Assembly: GCA_900549865.1 (NCBI GenBank)
Contig: URPU01000095.1
Location: 1-7,946 of the forward strand
DNA: 7,946 nt
Direction: 5' to 3'
Origin: an uncultured Eubacteriales bacterium
GTDB lineage: Bacteria > Bacillota > Clostridia > Oscillospirales > Oscillospiraceae
Part shown: one piece after another, positions 6,914-7,946 of the stretch
Layout of the letters: every line of letters begins with the position of its first letter
Position numbering within the stretch: the stretch's first letter is position 1
Notes under the pieces: model-generated
The model's input: only the letters and a program-made list of their open reading frames with translations
The model's database searches: none
Told to the model about the DNA's origin: nothing
Position numbers and translations under genes: made by a program

Positions 6914-7593
6914 ACAGAATAAACATACTTGGTATAAAATACTGCGATATGGACATCGCGGAGGCGGTGGAGCATTCCGTGCGCTGCATCGAGCAGCGCG
7001 AGGGCGGCTATGTCCTTGCGCCGGATTCGGAGCTTGCGCTGGCCGCGCGCCGCAGCCGCCGCCTTATGGCGGCCGTGAGAGGGGCGGAGCTTATCCTGCC
7101 CGGCGACAGGGGCGTGTTCATGGCCTCCGGCATTCTCGGCCTGCCGCTTAAAAACAAGATGAGCGGTGCGGATTACGCCTCGGCGCTGCTTGCACGGCTG
7201 AGCGGCTGCGCGAAGAGCGTTTTTCTCGTCGGCGCGCGCCCGCAGACGGTGCAGCTTGCGGCGGACAGGATAGCCCGGCGCTACCCCGGAATCGTGATCG
7301 CCGGAACGGCCGACGGCCGGTTTGTTGACGACACGGAGGTGATCGACGAGATAAACTCCGCCTCGCCTGACCTGCTGATGGTGTGCCTTTCGTCGCCCAA
7401 GCAGGAGCTTTGGCTGCACGACGTCTGCCCGGAGCTGAACGCCGGGCTCAGCGTCGGCCTCGGCGCTGTGCTCGAGGCGGATACGAGCCGCCGCAGGGAA
7501 AGCTGGCTGAAGCGCCTCTGGCGTGAGCCGCGGCGCACGCTTAAGATACCGCTCATGGTGCTTGCCGCGCTGTGGAAGCGGATCGCAGGCTAA
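6910..7593 (+). CDS. Divergent WecG/TagA/CpsF-family (GT26) glycosyltransferase-like protein
   Basis: A 227-residue protein of the GT26 family, whose known members add N-acetylmannosamine (TagA, wall teichoic acid) or ManNAcA (WecG) to a lipid-linked sugar at the inner face of the membrane. Family marks are GGYVLAPDSELAL (32-44), AELILPGDRGVFMASGILGL (59-78) with PLKNKMSGADY, VFLVGARPQTVQLAAD (104-119), the stretch LLMVCLSSPKQELWL (155-169), and GLGAVLEAD (183-191). The tail RRRESWLKRLWREPRR (194-209) is basic and amphipathic, as expected for peripheral membrane contact, but the segment between GLGAVLEAD and the tail is shorter than I recall for TagA. Canonical T-P-N-x-E and L-P-D-G sequences read A-P-D-S-E and L-P-G-D here. 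The start is the ATG in the ATGA overlap with the sirtuin gene; GAGGTG (6893-6898) lies 11 nt upstream. No other cell-wall gene is in view. Family call is good; activity uncertain. Confidence 0.85.
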   Translation: MNRINILGIKYCDMDIAEAVEHSVRCIEQREGGYVLAPDSELALAARRSRRLMAAVRGAELILPGDRGVFMASGILGLPLKNKMSGADYASALLARLSGCAKSVFLVGARPQTVQLAADRIARRYPGIVIAGTADGRFVDDTEVIDEINSASPDLLMVCLSSPKQELWLHDVCPELNAGLSVGLGAVLEADTSRRRESWLKRLWREPRRTLKIPLMVLAALWKRIAG

Positions 7594-7602
7594 GGAGGAC
7601 AT

Positions 7603-7946
7603 ATGGCAGAAGGAAAGCTTATCGTTCTTGAAGGCATAGACGGCAGCGGAAAATCCTCGCAGTACAGCCGCCTCTGTGCAAGAATGGAAAATGACGGAAT
7701 TGAGTATAATCATATTGTGTTCCCGCGCTATGAGAAGGAGAGCAGCGCGCTTATACGCATGTATCTCGGCGGTGAGTTCGGCACGGATCCGAGCGATGTG
7801 AACGCTTACACGGCGTCCACCTTCTTTGCCGTCGATCGCTTTGCCTCATACCGCACGGATTGGGGAAAGCTTTACGAGGCCGGCGGGCTTGTCCTGTCGG
7901 ACAGGTATACAAGCTCCAACGCCGTGCATCAGGGGTCGAAGCTCAG
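7603..7946 (+). CDS. tmk: Thymidylate (dTMP) kinase, N-terminal part (3' end outside window)
   Basis: Phosphorylates dTMP to dTDP with ATP, an essential step of dTTP synthesis in the cytoplasm. The frame stays open from 7603 to the window end, giving 114 codons plus 2 nt, about half of a usual 200-230-residue kinase. It shows the P-loop LEGIDGSGKSSQ (9-20), FPRYEKESSALIRMYLGGEF (43-62) in the dTMP-binding region, FFAVDRFASY (78-87), and the DRY motif with following substrate residues SDRYTSSNAVHQG (101-113). FPRY and the DRYTSSN form recall the clostridial branch of the family. AGGAGG (7593-7598) overlaps the stop codon of the TagA-like gene and lies 4 nt before the ATG, so the two genes (9 nt apart) are almost surely cotranscribed. 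No frame break is seen in the visible part. Confidence 0.95.
   Translation, partial: MAEGKLIVLEGIDGSGKSSQYSRLCARMENDGIEYNHIVFPRYEKESSALIRMYLGGEFGTDPSDVNAYTASTFFAVDRFASYRTDWGKLYEAGGLVLSDRYTSSNAVHQGSKL

Noticed and set aside
1..7946. Defence island, prophage or mobile element
   Set aside because: All eight genes are recognisable housekeeping or membrane families in one direction; no transposase, integrase, nuclease, toxin or terminal repeats were seen.

Overview
The window looks like chromosomal DNA of a GC-rich member of the Bacillota, probably class Clostridia (an Oscillospirales- or Christensenellales-like gut anaerobe would fit). This rests on protein character (PcrA-type helicase, clostridial-style sirtuin, TagA-family protein and dTMP kinase), strong AGGAGG-type ribosome sites, tight gene packing and the contrast between GC-rich genes and one AT-rich promoter gap. 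I cannot name a genus. Eight genes are visible, all on the + strand; the first is cut at its 5' end and the last at its 3' end. No RNA gene, CRISPR array, insertion sequence, phage gene or attachment site was found.

Region 1 (1-3809) reads as one transcription unit: the C-terminal half of the UvrD/PcrA DNA helicase, a ten-helix EamA/DMT-family permease starting 4 nt after it, and after 25 nt a large polytopic membrane protein that resembles GT-C glycosyltransferases but has no assigned function. A perfect 16-bp inverted repeat follows one base after the last stop codon.

Region 2 (3810-3947) is the only sizeable gap (138 bp). It holds the inverted repeat, an AT-rich stretch with a T8 run, a weak sigma-A-like promoter candidate and the ribosome site of prfC.

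Region 3 (3948-7946) is a second compact unit: peptide chain release factor 3 (prfC), a divergent cyclodeaminase/cyclohydrolase-fold protein, a sirtuin deacylase, a divergent WecG/TagA/CpsF-family protein whose start overlaps the sirtuin stop, and the beginning of thymidylate kinase (tmk). Functions are mixed (translation termination, folate-fold protein, NAD-dependent deacylation, possible glycosyl transfer, dTTP synthesis), so this is probably co-expressed housekeeping rather than a single pathway.

Most of the window is ordinary. The points worth a second look are two proteins that keep their family fold but appear to have lost family active-site residues (the FTCD_C-like protein and the TagA-like protein), the unassigned GT-C-like membrane protein, and the inverted repeat, whose A and T tracts are in the opposite order to an intrinsic terminator. 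No convincing new defence or mobile system is present.
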